Source: Hyphomicrobiales bacterium (lineage in GTDB: Bacteria; Pseudomonadota; Alphaproteobacteria; Rhizobiales; Beijerinckiaceae). Taken from it: DNA of 6,199 bases. Below, one piece after another: positions 5,562 through 6,199 of the stretch (position 1 is its first letter; every line of letters starts with the position of its first letter). The notes beneath the pieces were generated by a model. It had not been told where the DNA came from and ran no database searches. It worked only from the letters and a program-made list of their open reading frames with translations. The stretch lies in assembly GCA_028290085.1 (NCBI GenBank), contig JAQGKN010000054.1:1-6199 (forward strand). Reading direction: 5' to 3'. The position numbers were made by a program, and so were the translations under genes.

Positions 5562-5630
5562 CGTCATGGCAAGCGAAGCGAAGCAATTCAGTGCGCTCTT
5601 GCGACTCCTGGATTGCCGCGTCGCTGGCGG
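5562..5630. repeat. Dispersed inverted-repeat element, rhizobial type
   Basis: The left arm starts CGTCATGGCAAGCGAAGCG at 5562 and runs to CAATTCAG at 5591; the right arm is CTGGATTGCC...GTCGCTGGCGG (5608-5630). The reverse complement of the right arm (CCGCCAGCG...GGCAATCCAG) matches the left arm with a few differences. I recognise the pattern as a repeat common between genes in Bradyrhizobium-like genomes; on the minus strand it gives the spurious peptide NCFASLAMT that is often seen in false gene calls. It fills the gap between two convergent genes and could serve as a shared terminator. Confidence 0.7.
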
Positions 5631-5631
5631 A

Positions 5632-5934
5632 TCACGGAGGGCTCGGGTTGCCTGTCCTGCGTTCGCAGGTGTAGCCGATGAAGCATTGCCGCACGTCCGT
5701 TGTCGCAAGCCATTGTGGAATATCCTCTTCGTCGCGCTCGCAATATGCTTTGCTGCTGACATAGCGATCGTAGATGTTTGGGCCGGTGCCGAGCACAATT
5801 GCACCCGAACGCCGCACGAGATCGGCCGAGGCCGCGCAGCTCATTTGCAATGTATTGGGGCGCCCTTGCGCCTGCGCAGCCCATGGAAGCAGAGCGGCCG
5901 CGAGTGCGGCCGAAAGAAGCAAAGTTTTGCGCAT
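5632..5934 (-). CDS. Small secreted four-cysteine protein of unknown function
   Basis: The 100-residue product begins with a clear Sec signal peptide: MRK, a long Leu/Ala core, and A-Q-A at 20-22 before QGRPN, giving a mature protein of about 78 residues. The mature part has exactly four cysteines (C33, C65, C84, C90), an even number suited to two disulfides in the periplasm. Residues 41-58 (RRSGAIVLGTGPNIYDRY) and QCFIGYTC (83-90) look like family motifs; I recall similar uncharacterised proteins in Hyphomicrobiales but no function. The start is supported by GGGAG seven bases before the ATG. The stop lies immediately beside the dispersed repeat, and the gene faces the LysR gene. It shows no link to the catabolic genes. 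Confidence 0.75.
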   Translation of the reverse strand: MRKTLLLSAALAAALLPWAAQAQGRPNTLQMSCAASADLVRRSGAIVLGTGPNIYDRYVSSKAYCERDEEDIPQWLATTDVRQCFIGYTCERRTGNPSPP

Positions 5935-6195
5935 GGCACGTCTCCCGAGGCGAACTTGGGCTCAATGCCTAATAGCCTGAAACAAGCTCGGCGGACACAC
6001 ACGAGCCCTTGATCGCCTCTTCGAGTTCTCGCTCACAAAGCTATTGCGCGAGGCGACCTGTGCAGAAATCCCAGAAGCGGGAGTGACAAAATCCCCTTGC
6101 AGCGCAAGCATGTAATGCACGCTTGCAAATTCAACGATTGAGCGTATCTGGACGATCTGAGACTTTTGGACCCCACCACGTCGCGAGGCTTTGGC
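5935..6195. other. Non-coding stretch upstream of the small secreted protein gene
   Basis: No convincing gene lies here on either strand. The part next to 5935 must hold the leader and promoter of the minus-strand small secreted protein gene, but no promoter boxes stand out. The right-hand part contains overlapping dyads (6096-6126) and a weak rightward promoter-like pair, TTGCAA (6123-6128) and TATCTG (6145-6150) with 16 bases between. Composition is more A+T rich than the coding regions, consistent with a control region between two divergent genes. Confidence 0.45.
6096..6126. promoter_or_regulatory. Overlapping dyads with alternative pairings
   Basis: CTTGC (6096-6100) can pair with GCAAG (6104-6108), and GCAAGC (6104-6109) can instead pair with GCTTGC (6121-6126); the second dyad encloses another, GCAT-GTA-ATGC (6108-6118). 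The pairings exclude each other. The outer dyad overlaps the TTGCAA of a weak rightward promoter candidate, so an operator is possible. No transcript or binding protein can be inferred. Confidence 0.35.
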
Positions 6196-6199
6196 ATGT
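6185..6199 (+). other. Possible start of a gene running off the right edge
   Basis: An ATG at 6196-6198 is preceded by GAGG (6185-6188) at seven bases, good spacing for translation initiation. Only the start codon is inside the window, so nothing can be said about the product, and the match could be chance. Confidence 0.22.

Noticed and set aside
5361..5804. A 147-codon minus-strand frame containing NCFASLAMT
   Set aside because: The peptide comes from translating the dispersed repeat at 5562-5630, and the frame overlaps both the LysR gene and the small secreted protein gene.
1..6199. tRNA or rRNA genes, CRISPR arrays, insertion sequences, phage or defence genes
   Set aside because: No regularly spaced direct repeats, transposase motifs, integrase or defence-domain motifs, or tRNA-like cloverleaf arms were seen on either strand.

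Overview
The window reads as chromosomal DNA from a GC-rich alphaproteobacterium, most likely of the order Hyphomicrobiales (Bradyrhizobium/Bosea-like; the genus cannot be fixed from this sequence). The reasons are the strong G/C bias at third codon positions, the long stop-free antisense shadow frames this bias creates, and two intergenic palindromic repeats whose arms (CTTCTCCCA/TGGGAGAAG, and GCGAAGCGAAGCAAT facing a degenerate copy) resemble dispersed repeats I know from this order. No RNA gene, CRISPR array, phage gene or transposase was seen.

Layout from left to right. (1) Bases 1-140 are a leader ending in a 7-bp hairpin whose loop holds the Shine-Dalgarno sequence. (2) A plus-strand gene at 141-1079 encodes a two-domain vicinal-oxygen-chelate ring-cleaving dioxygenase of the PcpA/LinE/MhqO hydroquinone type. 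(3) The convergent gap 1080-1272 holds a 122-bp compound inverted repeat. (4) A minus-strand operon runs from 4118 down to 1273. It encodes a LigI-like amidohydrolase, a cytoplasmic-looking protein of the 4,5-dihydroxyphthalate decarboxylase / type-2 periplasmic-binding fold family, and a secreted TctC/Bug solute-binding protein. A G+C-rich stem-loop lies between the second and third genes. (5) A 203-bp divergent control region separates this operon from (6) a plus-strand LysR-type regulator at 4322-5530, 402 residues long because it carries two consecutive winged-HTH domains before one effector domain. (7) The convergent gap 5531-5631 has a perfect palindrome and a second rhizobial-type repeat. 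(8) A minus-strand gene at 5632-5934 encodes a small secreted four-cysteine protein. (9) The last 265 bp are non-coding, with overlapping dyads, a weak candidate promoter and a possible gene start at the very edge.

The genes suggest a catabolic island for an aromatic acid or related ring compound. The Bug protein would capture an organic anion in the periplasm, although no TctA/TctB membrane partner is in the window. The decarboxylase-like protein and the LigI-like hydrolase would act on aromatic or lactone intermediates, the neighbouring dioxygenase could open a hydroquinone-type ring, and the divergent LysR protein is the obvious regulator of the operon. The substrate cannot be read from the sequence. 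The most unusual item is the double-HTH LysR regulator. A set of small hairpins placed at leaders, ribosome-binding sites and gene junctions also deserves attention.
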